A DNA stretch of 64,000 nucleotides from Cyanophora paradoxa (taxonomy: Eukaryota; Glaucocystophyceae; Cyanophorales; Cyanophoraceae), in contig QPMI01000459.1 in assembly GCA_004431415.1 (NCBI GenBank), positions 62,001 through 126,000 on the forward strand. Reading direction: 5' to 3'. Position 1 is the stretch's first letter. Every line of letters begins with the position of its first letter. Made by a program: the position numbers and the translations under genes. Positions 21,840-32,570 of this stretch are shown here, in pieces. A model generated the notes under the pieces. The model was given only the letters and a program-made list of their open reading frames with translations, was not told the DNA's origin and did not search any database.

Positions 21840-24090
21840 GGCCCGTCGCTGAGGTGGGGGTACCGCCAAAACCTGTCGAAAAACTGCTGAAAACCAACCG
21901 AAAACCTATCTGTTCCGTTTAGTTTATTTCGTACAAGCTTTTAAGATGCGCGCGTACGCAAATGCAGATTTAATGCTTAGTTCCGCGAGCCATCTGTCAA
22001 TTTCTGCGAGATAGAGGCCAGCTGCAGGCTGCTTTTGGGCGAAGCGAAGCGCCTGGATGCTCGAAAACAGTCGAAATTTAGCAAGATTAACAACGCCGAC
22101 CTACGTCGACCTTCAGATGAGAAAAAAGCGGGATGGAGCTTTTTTTGGCGCCTGTCAGCCATAAAAAACGCTGAGCGAGGAGGTGTCGCTGGCGGAAAAT
22201 GCCAAGCGTAGCGGCCGCTGGAACCTCGCGAGCGAAGCGACCACCAGCGACCACAGCCCTACTCGGGATCCGGGGACCGGAGTACGTGCCTAAACGTTTT
22301 TTTTGAAAGGGCCGATGGGCCACTGGGCCAGCATAAAACAAATTAAACGAAGTCAGTGGCGACTCGGCGTCGGCGACTCAGTGCAAGTCACCCGTGTACC
22401 GTAGTACTGTACATCATGGCATGTGCATGTGCATTACCCCCAAATTGAAAACCCGCACCATTGGTCCATTAATATTACCCACCCAAAAAACGGTCCATGC
22501 CAGCCTCAAACTTTTTGACCTTAAAACGCTTTAATTAAATTTCAAGAAAATTCAAGTTTGATGGGGGATCCGCGGCCGGAACTTTGACCTTGGCAAGTTA
22601 ATGGCAACTTGCATAAAGTTGCATTGGCAACGTGTTGTTTTTTATCAAGCGCTCACTGAGTCAGCCTATCATAGTATGGCAGTGGCAAATCCACTGGCAA
22701 TTGCAATGGCAGCTCACTGCCGTCAGCGGCGGTCAGCCTACTACTAAGTAGCCTAGTAGGCTAGCTGCCGGCGTGCCGCAGTGCACTCAGTGACTGCGGC
22801 AATGCAGCGGCATCAGGCTCAGCGGCTTCCATGATTAGTTCCATGAACTTCCATCATGTTACCGTTTGAACGAGATTAAAACTTACATGATCGATCATGC
22901 TACTGTAATTCGGGTAATATTTAAGACCCCAAAATAATTAGTAATCCCGGGGTTTGGTCGGTTTAGAAGGCTGAAAATAATTAAGAGTTGGCCGCGCGGA
23001 GCGCTTTAGTAGCGGCCTTTAGAAGGGGGTGGGCGCGGCGCGCGCGCCAGGGGTTTAGATCTGTCGGAGCGTCCGAGAGCCCCCTCACACTATAGCTATA
23101 CAGCTAGCTTCTCCCGCGCTGCAACTATGGCTGCGCTACGTACCCCCAGCACCTCAAGTTTAGTATACGATAAAACTTTAGTAGTCGGGCCTCAAAACTT
23201 TGGTACTATAAAGATCCAGTATACTAAATATTTCCCGACTTACAGTACATCATCAGCCTACATCCGATCATCATGGATTCATGGCTACATGATCAACTTA
23301 TAATTACCGTAAAACACTTGATTAATGCGCCCGATATTAATGCGTTTTTGGATCGACCCGGACTCCTCGTACGGGAAATAATGCGCCCCCAAATTAATGC
23401 GTTTTGGAGATTTCCGCCTGCGTTAGGGGGGTACATACCGCAGTTTTCTTAGCGTTTCGATATTAATGCGCCCCCCAATTAATGCGTTTTGCCAGCAGAA
23501 AACGCATTAATTAGGGGGCGCATTAATTAAGTGTGCGCATTACTTAAATGTTCTACGGTACATGACTCAGTGATGGCAGACATTGGCAGCAGCTGCACAG
23601 CCTGCAGTGGCCCTGCACTGCGGGAGGCTGCAGCTAGTGCTTGCATGGGGCCTTCCTTTGAATCATTTCTAAAACAGGGCCGGGCCCCAGCACAAAAAAA
23701 GTACCCGAAATTCAGACTTTTTCATGGGAATCATGGCCGATGAGGAACCGGCCGGGTTGGAAGCCGGTTAAAAAAACGTTTGAAATGGTTTGGTTGTAAA
23801 AAAACCGTTAACGCGCATGTGCGTCGTGCACATACTGCAGGGTCCGAACCGGTTTCAGGTTCTTCATTCGCTTTGGGTGGAAGCTCTAAGTACTTGAGAG
23901 CCGAACGGCCTCCTATGAGCAGGGCGCCGGCGAGCCCTAGCCTCTAGGGAGGCTGAGGTTGTCCGAGCCGAAGGGCGAGTCTCGAGTCTCGATCGCGAGC
24001 TTCGTTGGAAAAACGCAAAACAACTTGAAAATTGAACTCGGGCCAATCGTGATCGACTTGCCGTGAATTGCCGAGACGCTGAATTCGGCA
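21840..24090. other. No gene seen: AT-richer repeat spacer, unit 2
   Basis: Same content as 4,100-6,447 without the 83-bp insertion. Homopolymer lengths differ from unit 1 at several points (for example the C run near 23,143 versus 5,500, and the G run near 23,050 versus 5,404). Confidence 0.5.
23462..23527. repeat. 29-bp-arm hairpin of ATTAATGCG motifs, unit 2
   Basis: Same inverted repeat as at 5,818-5,883, with arms 23,462-23,490 and 23,499-23,527. Confidence 0.85.
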
Positions 24091-24106
24091 ATTTAACGAC
24101 TCGGCA
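24091..24106. other. Empty LINE target site
   Basis: Single copy of ATTTAACGACTCGGCA, uninterrupted, at the position where unit 1 carries the 7,480-bp LINE between two copies. It proves the element's ends and that insertion came after the duplication. Confidence 0.95.
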
Positions 24107-24919
24107 ATGCTGCTGGGGGTAGGTATTTTCCTAGCCCGCCATAGAGCAAAATCTGGATTCGGCAATTTATCGCCACGGCAATTCCGGTTTCGGACGAAAT
24201 CGGCAATTTTTCGCCTCGGTAATTTTCCGCCTCCTACAGTGTATGTGTTATTTCCACGCCTCTCATAATGTATACGTATACGTAGAGGCTGGTAGAGCCC
24301 CCGGCCCTCTAACAACATTTAAAGCGGGTCTGGCGGGCGGGAATTTATGCCTTTAAATTAACGCGGTGTGATTCCGGCCGTGTGAACCAAATTAACGCGG
24401 TGTAACAATTTTGGGCTTTTATGGGGCGGTAATTGTGGCAATGGGGGGCACTATATACGTATGGACCAACGTAGCTGTAGAGAATTAGCGCGCGCGGCAT
24501 GCGCACCAAATTGACGCGATGAGTCCAAACTTTGGCGCGTTAATTATAATTTGAGACCGACTTAATTAGCTATAGGTGAGCTATGTATATATGTATACCG
24601 TAGTACGCCGTGACGCATCGCACGGACTGCGGCGCCGGCACGGCCCGGCGGTGCGCTGCCGTGCGCATATGCGCATGCCTGATCATGACAATGCGCCTGT
24701 AAACGTAATACGTACCAGTATATCTGACATTGCCTGTAAACGTAATACGTATATCCGTCCTATATATATAGCTATCTCATGATCAGTCTACTAGGCTAGA
24801 CTCTGGATATTGCAGCTGCAGCTGCACTGCGGCAGACATTCCAGTCGCTCTCAACTTGCACGGTTCAGCGTCGCCGTTTCTCGGCGAGCTAGCTATAGCC
24901 GATCGCGTGAACGCACATC
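24107..24919. other. No gene seen: spacer upstream of the helical-repeat gene, unit 2
   Basis: Same as 13,960-14,772, with a few substitutions (for example TATACGTATACG here against TCTACGTATACG). Confidence 0.45.
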
Positions 24920-26252
24920 ATGTCCAGCTCAGGCAGTTCTATCGATATCCCGGTGTTGCAGGCTTGGGCAAATTTCCTCATAAACAATGCGGTCTCGCTC
25001 CCCGAATACCCGAACATCGCAGCGGTTCGTGCCTTGATAGGCCTAGGCCCGTGCCGTGTAGTGCAAATCTAGATCTAAGATGATATTGCGGCGTACGCGC
25101 TAAAACCGTACAGTCCTCAAGGCTTTGCAATGGAATGCCGTGGCTTACGGGGGCGCTTTTGGACAGTTGGTCAAGCCGCTGGGACTTCCCGACCAGGTCG
25201 ATGAATCCGCTGTGCGCGACACTCATTCCCGATAAAGCCATGCCGGGCATGCCGGCCTAAATCACGGCTTGCGATCAGGTAAACGACGTGATGAACAAGG
25301 TGAAGGAGGCATTTGACGCACTTCCCGATGACCAGAAATCGCTCGTCCAGGGCGAGTTTGAGGTGAGTGAACAGCAACCCTCATGCGCGTCAACATACTC
25401 GAGCTCGGCCCGAACTGATTGTACGCGTACATCTGCACGTCGGAGCTCAGGCTGCTCTTGATGCTGTGACCCCTCCGATCGAGACGGGCGTTGAAAACCC
25501 GGAGGAGCTCGTCAACGCGGTTGGCTCGTCGGCTCTTCTCGAGGTTGCAGTCGCGAACTTCATCACAAACCACATAGAAATGCTTGCCGGGCTCCCGAAT
25601 CTCGCCGCGGTGCGCAGAACGCCTTTCTCATGCTCTGAAGTACTAGTCTATAACATAATATAATATGTACCTGAATTTAAAAAGCCGCCTTGAATTCAAA
25701 TTCTCTCTGACTTGCTATGCATATGTATATGGCGGCACGTGCACGCATGCGCAGTTGATAAATTCGGTCACGATTCCGGAAGTCATTGACGCGTCCAACG
25801 TGAGCCGGCTTACCCCGGAGACGGAGCCCTGAAGTTGCCAGCAAGTACTCACGATTATCTATGCAGATCGACGAGGTCGTGAAATCTGTCAGCGAGGCTT
25901 ACCTTTCGCTGTCGGCAGACCAGCAGGCTGAAACGTACAACGAACTGGTGGTCAGCACGCATATGTTCCCCCCTGCCCCTCCCCTTTCTCCGACGCGTCG
26001 CCGACTTAAGCTCACCGCTTTGCAATTGGCCGCGTGCATGTGCAGGCTGCGCTCGCCGCCGCCGCGCCGGCGATTGAGGAGTCCGTGGAACAGAACTCGG
26101 ACCCGATCACGAGCGTCGTGGAGGGGGATGCCTCCTACAGCTATGGCTATGGCTTCGACGACGACCTCGACTATCTGGAGGCCAGCCTCGCGGCCGAGGC
26201 CGACGCCGCGGCCGTCGCCGACGGTGACGCCTTCGATTTCGGCGGCTTCTGA
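24920..26252 (+). CDS. 242-aa alpha-helical protein with an internal duplication, copy 2
   Basis: Exons at 24,920-25,024, 25,167-25,211, 25,279-25,362, 25,451-25,609, 25,755-25,799, 25,867-25,950 and 26,046-26,252. The exons appear identical to copy 1. The only difference noticed in the gene is one extra C in intron 5 (C4 against C3), which does not alter the coding sequence. Both copies are therefore predicted to encode the same protein; see copy 1 for its structure. Flanking sequence is duplicated as well, so both could be expressed alike. Confidence 0.75.
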
Positions 26253-26752
26253 ACATTGAGCGGCGTCCCGCGGTCGCTTCGAATCAGCGCTCTCCAATGA
26301 TTGTCGCTCCGGAGAGAGTCCGCCTGTCGATGTCGACGGATCGTCGGACTTGTCTTGCAGTACCAGTCTTGCATGACTCGATGATGAAACAATTATGAAA
26401 ATGCCCATGCTTGAAATTTAAAATGAATCCGACTCCCGGAGTCCACGGGGCATTTCTTTCCTCCACTCGGCACTCGCTCTCGGAGTCCGGATATCGATCC
26501 CCATGCATGCATGTGCATGAACGCTGACCGCTCAATCGCACCATCGTGGGCGGTTTGTTAATGTTCGTCGGTTCACATAGTCCGATGTCTCTATTTACAT
26601 GGGGATTCCTGGGCTTAAGCTTCAAACCTAGGAAGGAGAAAGGGAGAGACGGGTGCAGAGACGAACTATAATCTAATTATAAACCATGGCCAGTTGCAAA
26701 ACCATGCGCATTATTTATATAGTATGAGCATGCATGTCAAGCTAGCGCTCCG

Positions 26753-27045
26753 GATCCCGACTCAGACTTCGGCGACGTCGACTTTATTTTGGACGGTGAA
26801 CGCCGCGGCGGCGCCCCGCAGCAGCTGCGCAGGGCGTGAGACCGGGCGGGGGCGGGGGCGGGGGCGGGGTACGGAAAGTGGGCGGTGCGCTCGGCGGGGG
26901 CAGCGGGGGCGGAGCGCCTGGGCGGGAGGCCGGCGCGCGTGTACCTGTGCCTGCCCTCGCCCGTGCTGGGGCCCTTCTTCTACGCCCAGCCCCTCCGGCC
27001 CACCCCCCTCGGCCCAATCGAATGTGCAGTGATGGTGTCACGTTA
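26753..27045 (+). pseudogene. Two-exon gene fragment, copy 2
   Basis: Duplicate of 16,606-16,898. It converges on the complete EF-hand gene, whose stop codon lies at 27,083. Confidence 0.35.
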
Positions 27046-27082
27046 AACGTTGTATTGCAAAAATAGCGGCGGCGCCCTGCAT

Positions 27083-30000
27083 CTAGAGCTCGGTATCCCA
27101 CGGCTCGGCCGCCGCGTCGGCGTCGCCCTCGGCCCACGGGGCGCCGCCCTCGGCCGCGAACTCGCCCCCGCCCCCGCCGGCCGCCGCCATAGGGGGGTCC
27201 ACCACCACCGCCTCGTAGAGGTCGTACCCCTCCTCCGACGACTCCGCCTGCGGCACCTGCCCCGCCCCTTCCCGTCAAGACGAGAGGGGGTACGGGATGA
27301 GTGGGGAGGGGTACGGGCCTCGTTGACGGTGCGGGTGCTGCCCGAGGGGGCCGGCTTCAGCAGGGGAAACATATTGCCCTCCTCGTAGAACGCCTGCATC
27401 CGCTCCAGGAACTGCGGGACGGGGGTAGATCAATGGCATGTAAGCGGTGGGGGGTACGGGACCGGGGCGGACCTCGCCCTTGGAGACCCAGCCGTCCTGG
27501 CTCGGGTCGAACAGGGGTAGTATGCGTGCAGCTCCTCGGTCTGGAGGGGTATGAGATAGGACGCGTGAACGAGGGGGTACGGGAATGGAGAGTGGTACGC
27601 ACGAACTGGCCCAGGTGCAGCTCGCGCTCGAGAAGCATCGCGATCTGTGGGGGTACACGGTTCGCGCAAACGAGCGGCGGGCCGGGGTACGGGCGCGCAC
27701 CTTGATGAGCTTCATCTGCCCGAGCTTCTCTTTGTCGTAGGCGTCGTACGCGCCCAGGACCTGAGGCGAAGTTAGAGGAACGGGACACGACGAAGAGGAG
27801 GAGGAGCGGGGGCGGGGGCGGGGGGGCGGGGTGGGCCTTGTCCTGGAAGGCCTTGACGGTGATCTCGTCGCCCTTGCCGTACGCCTCGTTCGGGTCCTCG
27901 ATCGACGCCCGCATCTCCGCCTGGGGTACGTGTCAACAAGAAGGCGGGGAAGAAGAAGAAGGGGGGCGGACCCAGGGGTCGGCGGCGTTCTCCATGACGA
28001 GCTTCACGATCTCGGCGTGGATGATGTGGCCGGTGCCGTTGAAGTCGAGGGCGCGGGCGACCTCCTCGAACTTGAGGTTGCCGTCCCGGTTCGTGTCGAT
28101 GAGCGCCAGGAACGCCGGCGAGACCTGCGCCAAGAAGAAGCTCAGGCGGGCACAGATCTATCTATCTATCTCTTGCAGAGACAGACAGGCGGAAAAAGAG
28201 CACCTTCTCGAGGACGGGGAATGCGGCCTTGAGTTCGGCCATGGACGCGAATCCGTCCTTCGAGCGGTCGATCACTTCCATCACCTGCGCGGGGTACAGT
28301 CTCAGACGAGGGCGGCGCGGCCAAGGGCGAAGCCTCTTTCCTAGGGCCTGGCGGGGCGGGGCGGGGCGAAACGCAAGGCATGCCTTGTAGGCGGCGACGT
28401 CGGCGGCGTTCTCGAAGACGCGGGCGATCTCCGACGCCGACGTTGACTTGTCGCGATTGTAGTCCACCTGCGCGGGGAGGAAGGGGGAGGAACGGGGTCA
28501 GGTGACCATGGGCGGGTAGGTGGGTGGGGCGGGGACGGCGGGAGAGGGGAGGGGGAAGGGAGGAGGGGGTGCCCGTCGCGTCCCAACGGCGCCTCGCCCA
28601 CCCCTCGGCTAACAGGGGCCCTTCCCCCGTCACAGACTCCGGCTAATGGCTATCGGAGCTACAGCGGCTTAAGAGCCAGCGAGCCGGCCGGCCAGCCAGC
28701 GAGCCGGCCGGCCAGCCAGCGAGCCGGCCGGCCAGCCAGCTAGCGGAACGAAGCGGGGCCAAAAGCGAGGCGGAGGGGCCAGAGCTTCGCTCCGGGCCCG
28801 GCCAAAGCCTTGAACCGACCTTGTCGAGGACCTCGGCCTCGTAGGGGGAGGAGGGGGGGGAGGGGGGGGAGGGGACGCCCGCCGCACCCCAACGGCGCCC
28901 AGCCAAACGTCTAAAGCTACTCTATCTCCAGGCCAGGCCCCAGGCCCCAGGCCCCAGGCCCAGGCCCCAGGCTCCAGGACGGACCTTGTCGAGGACCTCG
29001 GCCTCGTCGTAGGCGTTGTCGTCGTTGGGGTCGAGCACGTCCGCGATGATCCGCGACTTGCACGCCCGCGCCACCTGGGGGAGAAGGGGCGGGGGGCGGG
29101 GGGTGGGGGGTCAGCGCGGGTGGCGTCTCCTACCCAAGCCTCTCCTACGCCCCGCCCCACCCCGCCGGCGCGGGGCTACTACGGAGGAGGGGGCGGGCGG
29201 ACCTCGGGGAAGGCGACGGCACCGTCGTGGTTGGCGTCCAGGTACGCCATCAGCTGCCCGGGCTCCAGCTGCGAACGAAGCGCGGCGCGGGTGGGGCGGG
29301 TGAGGAGGCGAGGCCAAGGCAGGGGCGACGGGGGGCTTCTTCGTCCTCGAGACGGGGCAGCAGGCAGATAGATAGATAGGTAGATAGATAGATAGATAGA
29401 TAGATAAGTCACGACGGGGCGGGCAGATAAACAGAGGGACAGGTAGGTAGACAGGCTGATAGGTGGATGGACGGGGCGAGTGGAGGGACGGGCGGGGCCG
29501 CGGCGGAGCTAGCCGGACCTGGCCGCGGAGGATGGCGAGCTCCTCGGGGCGGGCCTTGAGGGCCATCTCGCGGGAGACCACCAGCACCTCCTCCGGCGTC
29601 ACAACCTGGGGGGCGGGGGGGGGGGGGGGGGGGGGGGGGGGGGCGTCAGCGGAGGGAAGGGGGGGAGGTTTGCGATCCGACCGAGTCTAGCCCGCGCCGT
29701 CTTCTCATCTATCTGATCTATCTAAGAGTTCTGAGATCTATCATCGGATCTGCCCGCCTCTCGTCTGCACCTGGTCGCGGGAGACGTCCGCGAGGAGTCT
29801 TATGGGTTATGATCTATCTATTTAAGAGTTCTGAGACCCATCTAAGAGCTCTAACCTGGTCGCGGGAGATGTCGGCGAGGCGGGCGAGCTCGCCGAGGGT
29901 AACCTCGCCGTCCCCGCCCGCGTCCGCCAGGCCCGCGAAGTCCCCGCCCAGCACCGCCGCAACCTGAAGGGGGGCGCGCGCATCGGATGGGAGGGGCGGG

Positions 30001-31129
30001 CGGGGGGCTTGGAGGGGCCACAAGAGGCTGGATTTCGCATTAGATTACTGGGTCTTATGGACGGTTGTGTTTATGTTAGATAAGAAGTCGGCTGGGCGAA
30101 CGGGGCCGGACCTCGCCGGTGGCGAGGCGGCCGTCCCCGTCTGAGTCCAGCGAGGCCATGATCTCCCCGGGCGAGTACGCCCCGTCCCCGTCCCCGTCCC
30201 GCATAGGGCCCTCGACCGCCGCCGCGCTCACGGGCGCCGCCACGGGCTTCGGCGGCGGCGTCGCGTCCGGCCGCCCCTGCTCTGGCTCCGGGTCCGGCGC
30301 GACGACCCGCGCCGGCGGCGCCGCCGTCTGGCTCTGCTGCACGCTCTGCTGCACGCGGGTGGGCATGCCGGGGGCCGTGGAGACGAGCGGGGCGACGAGC
30401 TCCATCCCGGGCGGGAGGTCCGGCGGCAGGTCGAGGTCCGCGAACGGCAGGTCGTTGTAGATCGAGGCGCCCTCCGTCTGGAGGCTCACCGTCATCTGAG
30501 CCCGCCCGGATCAAATTCGGATCAAATTCGATTTCAAATTCGGATCAAATTCGGATCAAATTCGGACCTGGGCCGGGGCCTCGAAGACGACGTCCTTGGG
30601 CATGCGGATGCTCTGCACGCGGCCGGCCTCCTCGACCGGCGTCCGCGTGGGCGCGTCCTCGATCTTGGCGGCGCTCGCCGTCTCCGGGTTGAGGTGCCGC
30701 GTGAAGACGGCCGGCTTGGCCAGCGGGTCGAAGATGTAGGCGTCGCCCGGGTCCGCGGGGTCCGCCGGCGGCTCCGAGAAGCTGCCCTTCACGACCGCCT
30801 CGTCGATGCGCTCGCCGCCGGGCGCCGTATAGGCGGAGGGCGTCGCCTTGGGCGGCGCCAGGGGCGAGGGAGAGGGCGACGGCGTCCCGGCCGGCGCGTT
30901 CGTCACGATCTCCTGGAACCAGTCGGCGGGGAGCGCCCAGCTCATGTCCGCGATCGGCAGCGCCGTCGCGAAGGAGAGCTCCTGGAGCTCCTGCACGGCA
31001 GAGTCCAGCATCTGCGGCGACGGCGCGGTTTGAACGCGGGCGAGCGGGCGCGAAGGAGCGCGGCGCGCTCCGCCGCCGCCTGCGGACCTTCATCATGTGG
31101 CCCGAAGGCTCGGCAGTGGGCTGCGCCAT
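27083..31129 (-). CDS. Multi-EF-hand calcium-binding protein, full-length, 16 exons
   Basis: Exons (minus): 31,088-31,129, 30,568-31,011, 30,112-30,495, 29,856-29,963, 29,519-29,605, 29,203-29,268, 28,985-29,074, 28,384-28,467, 28,204-28,284, 27,972-28,124, 27,837-27,920, 27,701-27,760, 27,603-27,644, 27,473-27,540, 27,319-27,411 and 27,083-27,256 (stop TAG). All joints are phase 0, giving about 686 residues. After a Pro/Ala-rich N-terminal third come EF loops such as DSDGDGRLATGE, DANHDGAVAFPE, DRSKDGFASMAE and DTNRDGNLKFEE, some degenerate, about one per exon. No membrane segment or signal peptide is clear, so it is probably a soluble calcium sensor or buffer. Donors of exons 8, 11 and 15 are GC. 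Exon 14 is 68 bp, one G short of copy 2, which would break the frame if real. The ATG at 31,129 fits the splice pattern. Confidence 0.85.
28678..28741. repeat. 20-bp tandem repeat in an EF-hand intron
   Basis: Three full copies of GCGAGCCGGCCGGCCAGCCA plus a partial one, within the intron between exons 7 and 8. Confidence 0.9.
28817..28843 (-). repeat. Intronic duplicate of the end of exon 7 plus its donor
   Basis: The 27 bases here are identical to 28,982-29,008, which covers the last codons of exon 7 and the first bases of its GT donor. It lies about 165 bp downstream (in transcription sense) inside the intron. It could act as a decoy donor or mark how the intron grew. Confidence 0.75.
29366..29406. 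repeat. GATA microsatellite in EF-hand intron
   Basis: About ten GATA/TAGA repeats with one GGTA interruption, between exons 5 and 6. Confidence 0.9.
29610..29643. repeat. Long G/C homopolymer beside the exon 5 acceptor
   Basis: A run of about 30 G on the plus strand (poly-C on the coding strand), just upstream of the acceptor of exon 5. It may serve as an extreme polypyrimidine tract. Its exact length is doubtful in any assembly. Confidence 0.8.
29769..29796 (-). repeat. Intronic duplicate of the end of exon 4 plus its donor
   Basis: Nearly identical (about two mismatches) to 29,854-29,881, the last codons of exon 4 with its GT donor. It is the second partial exon-end duplication found inside an intron of this gene. 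Confidence 0.65.
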
Positions 31130-32570
31130 TCCGGCCGCGTCCTGCCGGGGCGCGTCGTTGGCAGGGCGCGGGCCTCGTGGGGCGAGGCGGGACGGACCAC
31201 CGGCGACGGCGGCCGCCGAGGAGTGTCAGGAACACGAACTGCGCCGCCGCGCCGCTCCACAGACTCGGTCGGCGCCGGACTCCGTTGGACTGCGTTCGAT
31301 ACGTTAGCCATGAGCCCTCGCTCGTCGCGGCGCGGGACGGCGGCCAGTTCGCTAGCGAGAGCGGTCTCGGCCAGGAGGGCGGAGGCTATGCACCTCCGCT
31401 CTCTTCGGAAGGTGCGGTCGGGATAACGACGATGACGGGTCTGCACAGTAATAGTCAGCTCGCTGATGCATCCAAAAGCGATTCGGGTGCAATCAAGGTG
31501 CCAGCGACGCGCCTGGAAGACTCCTGCCTCAAACCCGGCGTGGCGGAGCTGTACCCCCGCCTGGCTTGCACCCCCTCTGCAGCTTCGCCGTTTCCGTGTT
31601 CACGTTGATTAGACGCTGGAAGCATTGGCTGCAGCTCGGTGAGGCGGTCGCCCGCCCCCGCAGCTGCCCCGCGGCATGATGGCGATGAGCCCGGCACCGC
31701 CCGCTCGCATGAGGCTGCGGCGGAGCGCGGGAAAGTGCGGGAATTCGGTGCGTTTGATCATATTCTCCCGGCAAGCTCGAATGCGCAACGGCAGCTAACC
31801 GGGATGCCCCGCGGGGGCCGGGCCGGTCTCGCCAGGCCCTGATCGACGCACGGAGCTTAGCTAGGATCGACTGGGGCGGCCTGAGGCTCGCTCTGGCAGC
31901 TTCAGTGACAGAAGAGGTCGGGGACGAGGGCAGGCCCGTCGAAAAGGCGCCAGAAACCTCGCGGACAGGCTCGAGCGGCCGCGGGCTCACGAGGCTCGAG
32001 GCCGGCTCGGGCCACGCGCCCCGCGCAAGCTCGCCTCAGCCTCCCGATCGCTCATCGGAGCTGAGGCATTCGCGCACGGTGACACCGCGCGCCGGCGCGG
32101 CCGGGCCAAGCGATGCCCGCCCCGCCGGGGTTGACGTCACCGCCCCGGGCTCGCCCGGACCCAGCGCGCCGACGCCTCCGCCCGGCCGCCCGCGCGCCGC
32201 GAGCCACCCCTCGATCACTCTCCACTACGAGCCGCTACTAGACGACGCAGCTGCAGACGGGGACAGCGCGGTGCCCGCCGCCGTCTCGGGCCCCAGGAAA
32301 CCCGCTGCCGCTCACGCGCACCGTCCCGCAGGGCGGGCCGGCCCCTCCCGTCGCCCCGCCCGACTCTGAAATCACTCTGGCAAATCAAACGGAGAGCGGC
32401 GGCGGGCCCGCCCGCCGCGATCCGCCCCGGCGGCGGCCGGCGCGGCGGCCGTCGCTCCCGATCCCCGCGGCGCCTCTCTCTGCGACGGCGCCGAGGCCGG
32501 CGAGCCCCCAGCGGTCCGCCCCGTACCCTCCCCGGTTCTTCCCCCTCCCTCCCCCGACCTCTCGGCAGGT
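31130..32570. other. Divergent intergenic region between EF-hand and F-box genes
   Basis: GC-rich sequence between two genes transcribed away from each other, so it probably holds both promoters. No TATA box or initiator is convincing. An open stretch to a TGA at 32,367 (plus) and a Pro-rich open stretch from 32,370 leading into the F-box exon suggest that upstream exons of the F-box gene lie here, but I could not fix them. GTCCGCCCCGTACCC at 32,515-32,529 looks like an intron start of the local type. Confidence 0.4.

Larger units (their letters stand above)
18085..28230. repeat. Segmental tandem duplication, unit 2 (with SINE-like insertion)
   Basis: Second copy of the unit described at 686-18,084, in the same order. 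It lacks the LINE and the 83-bp retroposon but carries a 331-bp SINE-like insert at 20,048-20,378. Its right boundary at 28,230/28,231 is where identity with copy 2 of the EF-hand gene drops sharply inside exon 9. Confidence 0.93.

Noticed and set aside
30694-31608. 304-codon plus-strand open frame opposite EF-hand exons 1-2
   Set aside because: It lies antisense to well-supported EF-hand exons and shows no domain.
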